Shown: in pieces, positions 38,968-53,169 of the stretch
How the letters are laid out: every line of letters begins with the position of its first letter
How positions within the stretch are numbered: the first letter of the stretch is position 1
From: Chionoecetes opilio
Taxonomy: Eukaryota > Arthropoda > Malacostraca > Decapoda > Majidae
Direction: 5' to 3'
Length of the DNA stretch: 64,000 nt
Assembly (NCBI GenBank): GCA_016584305.1
Contig: JACEEZ010001676.1
Span: forward strand, 502,501-566,500
Translations under genes and position numbers: made by a program
Notes under the pieces: model-generated
Seen by the model: only the letters and a program-made list of their open reading frames with translations
Told to the model about the DNA's origin: nothing
Database searches by the model: none

Positions 38968-39560
38968 TTCTAGCATGAAAACGAAATTATCCGAGGGTGA
39001 AAAAGGGACAGAGAGAGAACAAACTTATGTATGTATAATATATGTATTACAAGCGGTTGATGGGAATATAGTGGTGCCTATACATAAAAAAAAGGTATTA
39101 ATGTGTTTTCTAGCATGGACACGAAATTATCCAAGGGAGAAAAAGGGAGATAGAAAAAACACTGTGGTATGTATGTATGTATTACAAGTGTTTTATGGGA
39201 ATATAGTGCTAGTATGTATTAATGGTTTTTTTTTTCTAACATGCAACGAAATTGTCCAAAAGAGGGAAAAAAGAAAAACTGTGAAAGTCTTAACCCTTTC
39301 ACGCCCAGATCTTTCCTTTGCTATAAAAAATAGTCTGTTGTCGAGCCTTAAAATTACGAAAACTAACTGAATATACCAAAATAGTTAGTTGACATAGATA
39401 TTAAACAGGTCATATCTATAAAGTATTGCTTATATACACTAAAAATCGTCTAATGGTACCCAAATTACAATGGAAACTACGTTCTGGGTCTCAAGGGGTT
39501 AAAAACAACCCTCCCAGACTTTTTTTTTTCCTCTTAACATGCAAGAAGGCACGTGCTATC
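38968..39560. repeat. ~140-bp tandem repeat interrupted by a MITE
   Basis: 'cgaaattatcc' and 'gaatatagtg' with 'ttctagcatg' recur at about 38975, 39113 and 39237 in diverged units. The M1 copy at 39290-39502 lies in the third unit, and a further 'cttaacatgcaag' piece follows it. Confidence 0.7.
39290..39502 (-). mobile_element. TTAA-flanked MITE M1, copy 4
   Basis: TTAA at 39290-39293 and 39499-39502. Full-length. The left terminus has one C fewer (CCCTTTCACGCCCAGA). Confidence 0.9.
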
Positions 39561-40223
39561 CTGCTACTACTAATGTAATGCACTGTGCTATGTGGCGCGG
39601 TCCCTCTTACGATGCCTCACCTAATACGTAGTTATGTAGGAATGTCCTTGCATATCCAATCTTAATGAATGCAGCGCGTGAGAGTATTTTAATCAAGAGG
39701 TTCGATGTTATGGACTGTATAATTATCTTGGGGTTTTTTCCACCCGCATTCCAGATAGGAGTGATCTGGATGTATTTATTAATGTTATTCGTTATAATGC
39801 AGGTTTTATAACGCAGGCTAACACGTATTCCATCTTCACATCGCGCTATCCTTTTTTTTTTTTTCCTTCTTTCTGCAAGTTTCTCCGTGTAAATCAAGGA
39901 GGAAATTCTTGGTTTGTAATTGTCTGCTAATTGAGTGCCGTGTTAGCTAAGCCCAAGGGTAAACAGTACCGGCAGACACCTGTTACCTTCACCAGGGTAT
40001 TTTCTTTGTATAGTATATATGTATTTAGAAATGGACAGACCAGAGTAGACAAAAATAAACAGAAAACCGTAAATTCCAGACTATATGCGAGGCAAGGGTT
40101 TGTCAGTCATGGAGGGAAGGTTGTAGGGCAGACAAGGAACGAACTTTTGGTCTTTATCGACTATATTTAGCTATTGTCGAATTCATTGTGCATTGTCATA
40201 AGGTGTAGTAATAGACAGTTTTT
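39561..40223. other. No gene recognised
   Basis: Mixed A+T-rich DNA. Confidence 0.4.
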
Positions 40224-40490
40224 TTGTTTTTTTTTTTTACATCACAAGGAACTGGCCAAGGGCACAACAAAAATGGGTAACACAAGGCCCGCTAAGTTGC
40301 CAGTCCCTATAAAGAAGACAGTAAGAGAATAAAATAAAAACAGAGGGGTAGGCCAGTTTAGTTCGTGGACTTGTATCGGTAAATTGTAGAAAACTCCATT
40401 AATCGGTTTTTTTCAATAGATTTTAACACCTTTTTCTGTACTTTTTTTTTTTTGCCCTTGGCCAGTCCTTTGTGATGTAAAAAAAATCTT
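40224..40490. mobile_element. LINE family B 3' ends, inverted pair
   Basis: 40224-40375 (minus) carries 'ttgccagtccctataaagaa' and 'gacagtaagagaata', matching the complement of 8640-8770. 40447-40490 (plus) carries 'gcccttggccagtccttt', the extreme 3' end. The two truncated copies are head to head with about 70 bp between. Confidence 0.75.
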
Positions 40491-41218
40491 TCAATCACGG
40501 TATACGAGTATGTTATATCTGGTTATTTACACACTAAAAGAACAACAAAATATGTATTCCATTCTTCAAAAGTAAAGATAGATTCTGCTACAGTGACAAT
40601 GAAGTATTTAAAACAAATGAAATTCACAACGCGACTGATTGTGTCTGCAAATTACTTCCGTCTGCCAGGAAGGTATTCATCGTCCCTAAGCGGATCAGAT
40701 AGGCAGAGACTGTTCTGAGAGTGTATAGGGAAGGGGGGGCGGGCTGCTATTAGAGTGTGTGGGTGGGGAGGGGGAGGTGAACTGTGTTATTAGTGTGTGT
40801 AGGAGGGGGGAAGGGGGGACGGAGCTGGGTTATTAGTGTGTGGGAGGGAGGACATGTCGGCCGCATATTCCCGTTTTCTGGAAGAGCATATCGCGTGTAC
40901 TCTTGAAACGTCAGGTTAGGTTACGTTAAGTTACGGTTCGGGTAGGTTACGTATCCTGGTAATCTGAAAATCTAAGTTTGTGTGGGAATTACAATGAAGG
41001 TATTTTCGAGACAATCCCATGGTTAGTTTCGGAGCTACAGGCAAGCGTCTTCACTCGGAAACCACATACTCGTCATAGAGTTGGGGAATATGCGGGCCGG
41101 CCTTGGTCAGTGCTATGCTAAGGTGTTCAGCTGATGGATGGCCGGGCAGGTGTTGGTTGCCGATGTTTTTGCATGTGGCTCGCCGCTTTTTGTTGAGCGT
41201 TCCTTCCTAATTACACGT
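40491..41218. other. No gene recognised
   Basis: G-rich GGGGAGGG-type patches lie near 40725-40850. Nothing else was identified. Confidence 0.4.
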
Positions 41219-41760
<542 letters not shown>

Positions 41761-41943
41761 AATTACCAATAAGATTATTACAGCTGCTCTGACTCTTATT
41801 GCTACAGATAAGTACATAAGGACAAAAAACATCTTAATTACGATGCTGGGTGTTATCTGAGCACCGCGTCTCATATATATCTATAGTTTTGATGCAAGGA
41901 TTCTCCCTCAGCATCATCGTTTCGCCCCAACTCCGTCCAAACT

Positions 41944-42154
41944 TTAACCCCTTCACGCCCAGATCTTTCCTTTGCTATATGAAATCGTCTGTTGTTAGCC
42001 ATAAAATAACGAAAAAGTTACTTAATATACCAAATAAGCTAGTGGACAAGGATACTAAACATGTTATATCTATAAAATAAGGGTTTTATTCATGAAAATC
42101 GTATAATGGTACCCAAATTAAAATGAAAATTACGTTCTGGGCCTCAAACTTTAA
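41944..42154 (-). mobile_element. TTAA-flanked MITE M1, copy 5, one end replaced
   Basis: TTAA at 41944-41947 starts a normal CCCCTTCACGCCCAGA end. The distal end stops at '...ctgggcctcaa' and then has ACTTTAA instead of GGGGTTAA. The 10 bp 'caaactttaa' occurs both at 41938-41947 and at 42145-42154, so the lost terminus is replaced by a copy of the opposite flank. Confidence 0.85.
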
Positions 42155-42164
42155 TAATCCGCTC

Positions 42165-42690
42165 CTCGCCCAATACTGCAACCCCTTTTTCCCCCTCCCT
42201 ACTACCACTTTTACCTTCCCCATGCCAACCCACAACCCATGCCCCACTGCAACCTTTCCCCCTCCCTCCCACCACTACAACCTTCCCCCATTGCAACCCA
42301 CGCCTTACTACAACCCATTTCCCCCTCCCTGTGCCACTTTTATCTTCCCCATGCCAACCCACGCCTCTCTATAACCCTTTTCCCCCTCCCTTACCCCATG
42401 TTTACCTTCCCCACTCCAACCCACGCTCTACTACAACCCATTTCCCCCTCCCTCGCACCACTTGTACCCTCCCCATTCCAACCCACGTCTTACTGCAACC
42501 CTTTCCCTCTCCCTTGGACCACTACAATCTTCCCCTTTCCAACCCACGCCCCACTACAACCCATTTCCCCCTCCCTCGCACTACTTTTACCCTCCCCATT
42601 CCATCCCACGTCCTACTGCAATCCTTTACCCCCTCCCTAGCACTACTTTTACCTTCCCCACTGTACCCATGCCAACCCACGACTTGTCCC
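42165..42690. repeat. C-rich ~62-bp minisatellite, about eight units
   Basis: Units contain 'tttccccctccct' and 'ccttcccca..ccaacccac'. The phrase 'caacccacg' recurs at roughly 62-bp steps (about 42355, 42417, 42479, 42541). Units are diverged. Confidence 0.85.
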
Positions 42691-42879
42691 TGCCCCCACC
42701 CATGCCCGCGCTGCCCAAAGCCACGCTCGATCTCACCCGCTAATTGCTCCTCCACACTCATGAAGATGTTATCGTCCCTCAGTTGCTGCAATTTTAATTA
42801 TTTCCCTCATTTACGTCCATAAAACTGCATTTGGTCTTAAACTGTATGATTTCACGTGCTCTGCGATCAGGGAAGGGGG

Positions 42880-43200
42880 GGAGGAGGCAGGCTGGGAGGT
42901 GAGGCAGGCTGGGAGCGGGGTAGGAGGCAGGCTGGGAGCGGGGTAGGAGGCAGGCTGGGAGGGAAGGAGGAGGTAGGCAGGGATAGGGGAAGGAGGCTGG
43001 GGGAGGGGGCAAGGAGGCAGGCTGGGGGAGAGGAAGGAGCAGGCGGAGGGGAGGCAGGCTGGGAGGGAGAGGAGAAAGGGGGTAGGAGCGGGCTGGGAGG
43101 GGGGAGAGGATGCAGGCTGGGAGATGGGGAAGAGGCAGGCAGGGTGGGGGTAGGAGGCTGGCTGGGAGGGGGCAGGAGGCTGGGGGGGAAGGCAGGCAGG
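42880..43200. repeat. G-rich minisatellite
   Basis: Variable-length units around 'ggcaggctgggag' and 'cggggtagga'. Low complexity; potential G-quadruplex-forming plus strand. Confidence 0.85.
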
Positions 43201-43326
43201 ATAAAAGTGAGGGAGGGTAGAAGCGGGCAGTGAAAATGAGGGTGTCAGGTGTTTTGCGGCGGTCACCTCAGGCTCGGCGCTTCATCTCACGTGACCTTGG
43301 TATTAGCTTGACCTGAAACACCACAA

Positions 43327-43452
43327 TATGTGAAAAATATAGACTTGCACACAGTGACAAGAGTGAAAAAGGGGCTGAAGACAGTGATATATGTGACAAA
43401 TATAGGCTTGCAAACAGTGACAAATGTAAAAATGGAGCTGAAAACAGTGAGT
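43327..43452. repeat. 63-bp tandem repeat, two copies
   Basis: 'cttgcacacagtgacaa' at 43344 and 'cttgcaaacagtgacaa' at 43407 mark two diverged copies. Confidence 0.8.
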
Positions 43453-43523
43453 GTGAACAATACATTTTCCGTCACGTGAAGCTTGGAGGCGGCGCGTGTA
43501 AAGGAGAGCCATAGAAAAACTCA

Positions 43524-43565
43524 TAGGCTTCCTTATTTTATTATGTTCTTATGTTTTTCTTATAT
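43524..43565 (+). mobile_element. LINE family A, last ~40 bp
   Basis: 'ggcttccttattttattatg' followed by TTCTTATG-type repeat. Very short, so assignment is tentative. Confidence 0.45.
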
Positions 43566-44067
43566 AGGCTACACAGAGGGCACATCCAGGCAGCCTGTAT
43601 AGATACTGAGGCGTTCTACAGGGCACCATGCTACAACTAGGCTAGCTCAAGTGTTAAGGAATCAAGGTACTCGTGCAATCAGTGGGTATCGCATGCCATT
43701 TAGCAATCGATGTACCCCAGACGTCTGATTACACAGCATCAACACCCATTTTCCAAGGCATCGTAGTGGTGGTGGTGCACGTCTCTCGTATTATAAGCAT
43801 CGACTATAGGAAAAACCTGATATTCTCTAACCACCCCGAGTCCCTGAGTTGTCGTGCCAGTTAGTTTCTAAGCGATAAGGGAAGCGAGTGCAAGTTTGGG
43901 TAATGCTGAATGCCGGGCTGAGAGCGTGGATCCTTGGTATTATTATTATTACTGGTCCTCGCTGCACCTTAAGGCTCAGCTTTACGACCCTCCATGTAAC
44001 GCTATTATAGACATCTGCGCTACTAGGATTGCAAGGCTTATCAGTATGTCGTTCTCTCGCCCTTTTA

Positions 44068-44182
<115 letters not shown>

Positions 44183-44339
44183 GGTTATTGTTTGTATTTC
44201 TATCAGGTTTCATTTTTTTCGCTTCTTAATATTATATTTTTCTTTTATATATTCGTACTTAACTTTCATTTCGTCTTGCTGTCTTATACTTTACACTATT
44301 ATCCCTCCCACTTCAGTCCTCTCCTTATTTTCACTTTTT

Positions 44340-44610
44340 TTACCTCTTTCTAACAGTGTCTTCAACTATATTTCCTTCCCAAACTCTTTTCTTTTGCACA
44401 CAATCTGTTTTTCTCTATCTAAACTTACATTTCGTTACGTTTTTTTTTACTTTACTAACTTTATCCATCCCTCCTCAATCCTGTATCTCTCTTTTATATA
44501 TATATTTACCTCTTTCTACCAGTGTCTTCAACTTTATTTCCTTCACAAGCTCTTAACTTTACACACTATCTGTCTTTCTCTTTATTTAAACTTACATTAA
44601 ATTTTCTTCA
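44340..44610. repeat. ~167-bp tandem duplication
   Basis: 'acctctttctaacagtgtc' at 44342 and 'acctctttctaccagtgtc' at 44509 start matching segments, both ending in 'taaacttacatt'. Confidence 0.85.
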
Positions 44611-44906
44611 TGTCTCCATAGTCCTCACCTGCCACTGTACAAATAAGAAATAGGTACCGGATTTTGCTCATTGCGGAAGGGAAGTAAGAATTATCCTTAT
44701 AGGGTGAAGGTTCTTTTTTCTTGAAGTTTTTTTTTCTGCAATATCCTTTATGAGGTTGAGTCAGTATGTCGCCTTTGCCGGTACGCTGTTTGACCTTTTG
44801 AGTGTCTAAAATGCAGCTTCAGTTATCACCTGTCTCTCCTGTCTCTCCTTCCTTCTCTCCTTCCTTCCTCATCTCTCCAAAACGCCAGGTGAGAGAAGCT
44901 GCATTG

Positions 44907-44908
<2 letters not shown>

Positions 44909-44990
<82 letters not shown>

Positions 44991-45043
44991 TATCTCTCGC
45001 GCTATCTCGCTATCTCTCTCTCTCGCGCTATATATCTTTCGTG

Positions 45044-45097
<54 letters not shown>

Positions 45098-45308
45098 CTC
45101 TCTCTCCCTTCTCTCTCGTCTATCTCCTCTCCTCTCTTCGCGCATATCTCTCGTCTGCTTCCCCTCCCTATCTCTTCTCTCTCTTCCTCTCTCTCCCCTC
45201 TCTCTCCTCTCTCTCTCTCTTCTGATATTCTTTGCTTCCATCCTTTTTCCAGCTCTTCCAACTCTCTCCTCTCTCTCTCTCTCTCTCTTCTCTCTCTCCT
45301 CTCTCCTC

Positions 45309-45345
<37 letters not shown>
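44909..45345. repeat. (CT)n complex with alternating CG tract
   Basis: CT repeats lead into a (CG)n run at about 44975-44990, then CTATCTCTCG repeats, more CT, a degenerate TCTC/CCTC zone, and CT again to 45345. Long low-complexity frames on both strands are artefacts. Confidence 0.92.
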
Positions 45346-45349
<4 letters not shown>

Positions 45350-45699
45350 CATGATCTTCTTGCGTTGCCTCCATCCCATATATCTTATCTCTCATCTTTT
45401 GCATATATCAGCTTTTTTTTTTCTCCTCTCCCGCCTGGTTCCCTGTCAGTACCTTCTTGTTGCTGTATTAATTCATATTTCCTCTATGTACTCTTCGCTT
45501 GTTCCTCTCTTATCCTTTATCATGACCACTTCTTCATCTCCTTTTCTTATACCAGCTGCTTATGTCCTGTCTTTTGTTTCTGTCTGTCTCTTTCTCTTTA
45601 TTTTGGTCATTCTAATCTTTGTTTTCATACCTTTGCTATTGGTGATTCTCAAAACTCTATTTTTTTCTCTGGTTATCTTATATTGTGGTTCTTTTTTTA

Positions 45700-46400
45700 T
45701 ATTTTTCAATCCTTAAATGTTGGGTAGTTATTTTTCTTTCCTGTCATTTTGTTTCATTGCCTTTTTTCATATTTTTCCTACTCATTTTATTATGATTCTT
45801 CTTTTTTTTTTTCTTTTTCTTTGATTGAACTTCCTTTTTTTTATAATCATTAAATTTGAGTTACTTTTCCTGCCACTCATTTTGTTTAATTGTTTTTTCA
45901 TATTTTTTTCCGTCGCATATATTTTTTTTTCTCTCAACTTTTTTTCCCTTTATTATGTTATACATTTTCTTATTTTCACTTTTTTTTTAACTCATTATAT
46001 TGTTTTTTTTATGTCTCTCTCCTAAGTCACCTTTTTATTATCTACGTAAGTCACCCGTTATTGAGGTTGGCATATTTTCCCTACTCATTTTATTATTACG
46101 TTTTATTTCTCCTCCTAAGTCACTTTTTATCAAGGTTGAAATTTTGTTCCTATTCATTTGAGAATATTTTTTTTATGTCTCATCCTAACTCACCTTTTCC
46201 AACCTGTGATCGGCCTTTTTTACCTTCTTATTTTATTATTATTTACTCTCCTCCTAAGTCGCCTTTTCCAACCCTTTTATTAAGATTGGCATTCTTTTTC
46301 CAACTTATTTTATTATTATTTTACTCTTTCTCTTCCTATTATTTACTCTCTCTCCTTCTAACTCGCCTTTTCCAACCCTTTATCGAGCCTGGCATCGTAA
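45700..46400. repeat. T-rich degenerate tandem region
   Basis: 'cattttattatt', 'cctaagtca' and 'ccttttccaaccc' phrases recur irregularly (about 46085-46390). This looks like an old tandem repeat in T-rich DNA. Confidence 0.55.
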
Positions 46401-46569
46401 TTTCGTGTTCCTTCGCGGCTCAGCATCATCTTTCTTGCCTTTGTTCAGCAACCTCTTCCCCATCAGCGAGGCAGGAGGCAGATTAATCATACAACTCCTG
46501 CCTCTTCCTTTAGCTGTCAAAGTGAAATAGTGGTGTTGTTTTTGCCCGTAATCACCCCATTTTACATTA

Positions 46570-47045
46570 CGTTTTCCAGGGTTTTGTATGATGGTTTTTT
46601 CTTTTTTTCTTATTAACCCCTTGAGACCCATAACGTGATTTCCATTGTAATTTGGGTACCATTAGACGATTTTTATTGAATATAAGCAATATTTTATAGA
46701 TATGACCTGTTAGTATCCTTATCCACTTGCTAATTTGGTATATGCAGTGACTTTTTGTAATTTTATGGCTAACGACATACAATTGTTTATAGCAAAGGAA
46801 AGATCTGGGCGTGAAGGGGTTGATATTATTTTTTAGGATAAGGTAATGTTTTTTTTCAATAGATATTTTCATTGTATTTTTTAATAGTTTTCAGGATTTG
46901 TATGGAGGATTTTTTTTTTGGTTGTGTGTGTAGCATTAGGTCATGTTTTTTCTTCATTTTTTGATATTTTCATTTTTGTTTTTTTTCATTATTCTTTTAA
47001 GGATTTGTATGAAGGAGTTTTTTTTGTGTGTAGGAAGAGTTACTG
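46570..47045. repeat. T-rich tandem repeat hosting a MITE
   Basis: 'caggg/gatttgtatg.agg' occurs near 46580, 46893 and 46999. The M1 copy at 46613-46823 interrupts the first unit. Confidence 0.65.
46613..46823 (+). mobile_element. TTAA-flanked MITE M1, copy 6
   Basis: TTAA at 46613-46616; the right site is TTGA at 46820-46823, a single change from TTAA. Body full-length. Confidence 0.88.
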
Positions 47046-47620
47046 TTTTTTTTGTTAATATGTTTGTAATATTATATTGAGTTCGTTTGCTTTCTTTTGT
47101 GTAGTTTTTCTGTACTATTAATCCCTGCACTTCTATAGTCAGATATAGTCAGATACAGTCACACCTACATACATCTAAAATTCTCTAAGCATATTGAAGT
47201 ACAGTTAACAAATACCCTAACATCTAAAACACTCTATCATTTTCTTATGTCTGCTTAACTTTATATAATTTCATTCACACACACTAAGGTAGAGCGTAGC
47301 AGAAAGTCAAGTCACCAAGTCACTCTCACGTACTAACTCACATCCACAAAGAAGAAAGAAAAAGGGGTCAAAACAGAGATGAATACAAAATGACCGAAAT
47401 AAAACCCGAAATGACTTCACAATCTAAAAGCAATATCATTCATTGTCATAAGTGTCACTGTGGTAAGAAATAAGAGGAGAGAAATAGCGTGGGCAGCGAG
47501 TATGAGGTGAATAATTAACTGTGATTTTGTACGTACAGTGTTAGTACATGTGTATTTAATTGATTACTTCGAAACAGTGTTGAGGTGTTAAGAGCAGTGT
47601 GTACATATCATAGAGGCAGG
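47046..47620. other. No gene recognised
   Basis: A+T-rich mixed sequence. Confidence 0.4.
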
Positions 47621-47621
47621 G

Positions 47622-47702
47622 TGTGTGTGTGGAATGTGTGTATGTGTGTGGAATGTGTGTGTGTGTGTGTGTGTGTTTGTATGTGTGTGTGTGGGGGGGG
47701 GG
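47622..47702. repeat. (GT)n with GGAAT interruptions, then oligo-G
   Basis: 'gtgtgtggaat' repeats resolve to GT and end in a run of G at about 47693-47702. Confidence 0.9.
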
Positions 47703-47823
47703 GTTAGGGAGTGGGATGTGTCTTACCTTGCATTGTAACGCTCTAAAGTATTGGTATAGCCTCACACTTGCATTAAGGTGACACTAAGGATTCGAGGAGA
47801 GACATTAACACTGAATTTCAACC

Positions 47824-48037
47824 TTAACCCCTTCACGCCCAGATCTTTCCATTGCTATAAAAAATCGTATGTTGTCGAGCCATAAAATTACGAAAAGTAA
47901 CTGAATATACCAAATTAGTTACTCGACAAGGATACTAAGCAGGTCATATCTATAAAATGTTGCTTATATTCACTAAAAATCGTCTAATGGTACCCACATT
48001 ATTATGGAAATTACAGTCTGGGTCTCAAAGCGGTTAA
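47824..48037 (-). mobile_element. TTAA-flanked MITE M1, copy 7
   Basis: TTAA at 47824-47827 and 48034-48037. Full-length, with small changes at the right end (AAAGCGGTTAA). Same orientation as copy 8, which lies 188 bp downstream. Confidence 0.9.
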
Positions 48038-48225
48038 GTACTGACTGTAAAAAATAAAATTCGCATGAGGTAGGACAGCCATGGCCAGTGTTTGAATGAG
48101 TAAGTAGAGGCGAGACTAAAAATGAGAAAATGAGAAAGTAAAGTGTGATAGTGCGAGGGGACTGAGGGCGAGTAAGTGAAGTGTTGGATGAAGTGTGAGT
48201 GTACGAAGGAAGTGTCACAGCGACA

Positions 48226-48421
48226 TTAACTCTTTCACGCCCAGAGCTTTCCCTTGCTATAAAAAACTGTCTGTTGATACCCATAAATACACAAAAAAGT
48301 AACTGAATATACCAAATTAGTTAGTCGACAAGGATACTAAACAGATCATGTCTATAAAATGTTACTTATATTCACTAAAAATCGTCTAATGATACTCAAA
48401 TTACAATGGAAATTACGTTAA
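48226..48421 (-). mobile_element. TTAA-flanked MITE M1, copy 8, truncated with flank duplication
   Basis: TTAA at 48226-48229; the body runs to '...aattacg' then TTAA at 48418-48421. It lacks the usual last ~17 bp (TTCTGGGTCTCAAGGGG). The 18 bp 'tgtcacagcgacattaac' at 48213-48230 recurs exactly at 48423-48440, immediately beyond the broken end. Confidence 0.88.
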
Positions 48422-48503
48422 ATGTCACAGCGACATTAACGTAATGATTGAGAAGTGGAAGAGGAGGAGGAAAAGAGAAGGGGTATGAAAGTACAGGTAA
48501 ATT

Positions 48504-49197
<694 letters not shown>

Positions 49198-49244
<47 letters not shown>

Positions 49245-49252
49245 AGAGAGAG

Positions 49253-49329
<77 letters not shown>

Positions 49330-49337
49330 AGAGAGAG
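49198..49337. repeat. (AG)n microsatellite
   Basis: About 140 bp with AAG and GGA slips. Together with the 48.5-kb tract it brackets the LINE fragment. Confidence 0.95.
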
Positions 49338-49446
49338 CAAAAAAAACTGGAATGGGAAAACAATAATCAAACATTTAAAATATTTCTTACACCGTTAAAG
49401 ATACCTGAAAATAGAAGAGGAGGAGAAGGAGAGGAGTGATAAAGAA

Positions 49447-49812
49447 GAACAGGTATAGAATAAGGGAGGATAATTATGTGGGAGCGAGATGGGACAAGGT
49501 AGAGGTGTGTGTGTGTGTGTGTTTGTAGGTGTGTTACAAGGTATGGTATGAAAATGGTAGAAGAAAAGGTCAGATATGGAAGAGTAAGAGTAGGATAAGG
49601 GAGTTTGATTATGTAGGAGCGAGATGGGACAAGGTATAGGTGTGTGTGTGTGTGTGTGTTTGTAGGTGTGTTACAAGGTATGGTATGAAAATGGAAGAAG
49701 AAAAGGTCAGATATGGAAGGGCAGGAATAGGATAAGGGACTTTAATTAGAAAGGAGCGAGATGGGACAAGGTAGAGGTGTGTGTGTGTGTGTATGTGTGT
49801 AGGTGTGTTAGA
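49447..49812. repeat. ~136-bp tandem repeat with internal (GT)n, three units
   Basis: 'gagcgagatgggacaaggta' begins at 49482, 49617 and 49754. Each is followed by a short GT run and, in the first two, 'ttacaaggtatggtatgaaa'. Confidence 0.92.
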
Positions 49813-50115
49813 CAGATAGATAGATAGATATTTATTGATCACAAAAAATACAAATATACGAGGCAGCAATTTTTGTCATGGGCCGTGGTCCATATATATA
49901 TATCATAAAAAAAACCATTTGCAAAACACGATGACTTAACATAACAAAACAAGGAAAAAAAAAATTGACCCATAATACTAAAATAATGTTATAGATACAA
50001 ATCCCACTTTCACAATAAAAGGGAATAAAATACAAACATAGTAAATAGTATAGTAGTTATAGTACATAGTAGTTATACACAAACAAGTAAAAAGAACCTA
50101 TACCAAATAATTTGC
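49807..50115 (-). mobile_element. Possible LINE 3' UTR with (ATCT)n tail
   Basis: Read on the minus strand, A+T-rich sequence ends in 'gatcaataaatatctatc' plus three more ATCT units. An AATAAA directly before a tetranucleotide tail suggests a non-LTR 3' end. No coding part remains. Confidence 0.45.
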
Positions 50116-50327
50116 TTAACCCCTTGAGGCCCATAACGTAATTTCCATTGTAATTTGGCCACCATTAGACAATTTTGAGTGAATATAAGCAATATTTTAG
50201 AGATATGACCTATTTAGTATCCTTGTCCACTAGTTAATTTGGTATATTCAGTTATTGTTCTTATTTTTATGGCTAACAATAGACGATTTTTTTTAGCAAA
50301 GGAAAGATCTAGGCGCGAAGGGGTTAA
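50116..50327 (+). mobile_element. TTAA-flanked MITE M1, copy 9
   Basis: TTAA at 50116-50119 and 50324-50327. Full-length, inserted at the inner edge of the probable LINE 3' region. Confidence 0.9.
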
Positions 50328-50615
50328 CACCAAGTAAATTAAGAACAGTTATAATAGCATAATCGAATTAAAAGAGTTACATAGTATGGTATGGCCGGGG
50401 TGTGGCTTGGCATGAGAGGGTGTGGCATGGGCAGGTGAGGGGTGGTATGGTAGGTGGGTAGGTGGAGCTTGGCATGAGGGTGTTGCATGGGCCAGTGAGG
50501 GGGGATATTGAAACAGGTGTGGTAGGTGCAGTGGTGGAGAGGATATTGGGGGGATATGGAGAACAAGAGAGGAGGAGAGGAGAGGATGAGAGAGAATAGA
50601 GAGGAGAGAATAGGA

Positions 50616-51605
<990 letters not shown>

Positions 51606-51610
51606 TTCTT

Positions 51611-51705
51611 TTCCTCCTCCTCCTCCTCCTCCTCCTCCTCCTCCTCCTCCTCCTCCTCCTCCTCCTCCTCCTCCTCCTCCTCCTCCCCCTCCTCCTCCTT
51701 TCACA
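51611..51705. repeat. (CTC)n microsatellite
   Basis: About 95 bp of near-perfect CTC triplets, open in several frames (polyproline, poly-Arg). Confidence 0.97.
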
Positions 51706-52040
51706 AACACCGTCTTCACATGCTTCGCCCAAACGTGTGTCAGCACTTACTAACATTAAAAAATCCAGGTGTTTTGAAGGTTTTTGAGGGACATGAGGCA
51801 AATTATTTATGCTTGAAGGACACTCGGCTATTATCTCAGAAACGATAGAACGGTACTCCAACTATACCCTTGGCTGCTTCCTGTCCTATACCGGTCTTGT
51901 CCCTGTATAAACGTAGCTACTTCCCTTTCCTTTCTCATATTATCCTCTTTTTTCATCTTCCTCCTCCTCTTCTTTCTCAATTTCCTGCCAACCTTGATTG
52001 CATGTACGGGATGGGAGGGTCTAAGGGAAAAGAAGGAAAT

Positions 52041-52253
52041 TTAACCCTTTCACGCCCAGATCTTTCCTTGGCTATACAAAATTGTCTGTTGTAGAGCCAT
52101 GAAATTACGAAAACTAACTAAATAAACCAAATTACTTAGGGGACAAGGATACTAAACAGGTCATATCTATAAAATATTGCTTATAGTTACTAAAAGTCGT
52201 CTAATAGTACCCAAATTACAATGAAAATTACGTTCTGGGTCTCAAGGGGTTAA
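52041..52253 (-). mobile_element. TTAA-flanked MITE M1, copy 10
   Basis: TTAA at 52041-52044 and 52250-52253. Full-length, ending TCTGGGTCTCAAGGGG. Confidence 0.9.
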
Positions 52254-52630
52254 GATAGTTTGTGGGAATAGAATTGAGATGATACTATGTGAAAAAAACT
52301 CAAGAAAGAAAAAGTTAACTATAAGGTATCGATTAAATTATAATGAACAGGAAAAAGAAGGAAATTTAGATCAGTTTGAAGGAAAAGAAGGAAATTTAGA
52401 TTATTTATAAGGAAAAGGTTGAAATTTCAGTTAGTTTGAAGGAAAATCAATAAGATGAAAAAATACGGACTGGTGGGGATGTGCCTTCCTCTTTACTATC
52501 TATGTTGTTGCTGTTTGTTCATCCTTTGTGTTCCTCTTTCTCCTTATTCTGACACGCTTCTTTTTCTCTCTATTTTTTGTTCTTTCTTTAATTCTTCTTA
52601 CCTAATCTCTGGTATTTAGCTCTTATCCAT
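52254..52630. other. Short A-rich repeats; no gene recognised
   Basis: About three diverged 'gaaggaaaagaaggaaattt' units lie at 52340-52450. Nothing else. Confidence 0.5.
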
Positions 52631-52758
52631 CTCTCTCTCTCTCTTCTCCTCTCTCTCTCTCTCTCTCTTCCTCTGGCTCGCTCGCTCGCTCGCTCGCTCT
52701 CTCTCTTCTCTCTCTCGCTCGCTCGCTCGCTCGCTTCTCTCTCTCTCTCTCTCTCTCT

Positions 52759-52836
<78 letters not shown>

Positions 52837-52940
52837 GCGATGGTAGTGATGGAAAAAGTGTCTTGTACTGGCGGTGTGTAATCAGAAAAAAGGCAGAGGG
52901 ATGATGGGAAAGGGTGTAGTGGTGGTGATGGCTTAGAAGG

Positions 52941-53011
<71 letters not shown>
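52631..53011. repeat. (CT)n with (CGCT)n patches, then (GA)n in opposite sense
   Basis: CT-rich 52631-52834 has two (CTCG)n patches (about 52676-52698 and 52714-52734). After about 110 bp of unique DNA, (GA)n runs at 52946-53011. The opposed tracts could pair as a foldback. Confidence 0.93.
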
Positions 53012-53015
<4 letters not shown>

Positions 53016-53169
53016 CATGAATTGCATCAAGATACATGAGAGAAAGGTTACCACAAGAATAACAGCTAAAAAGGATATAGATACTCGATGCAATATTTCT
53101 AAATCATGAAATAAGACAATGAAAAGGGGGTAATACAAATTCAAGTAAAGCCCCCTTAAAAAAAACAAT

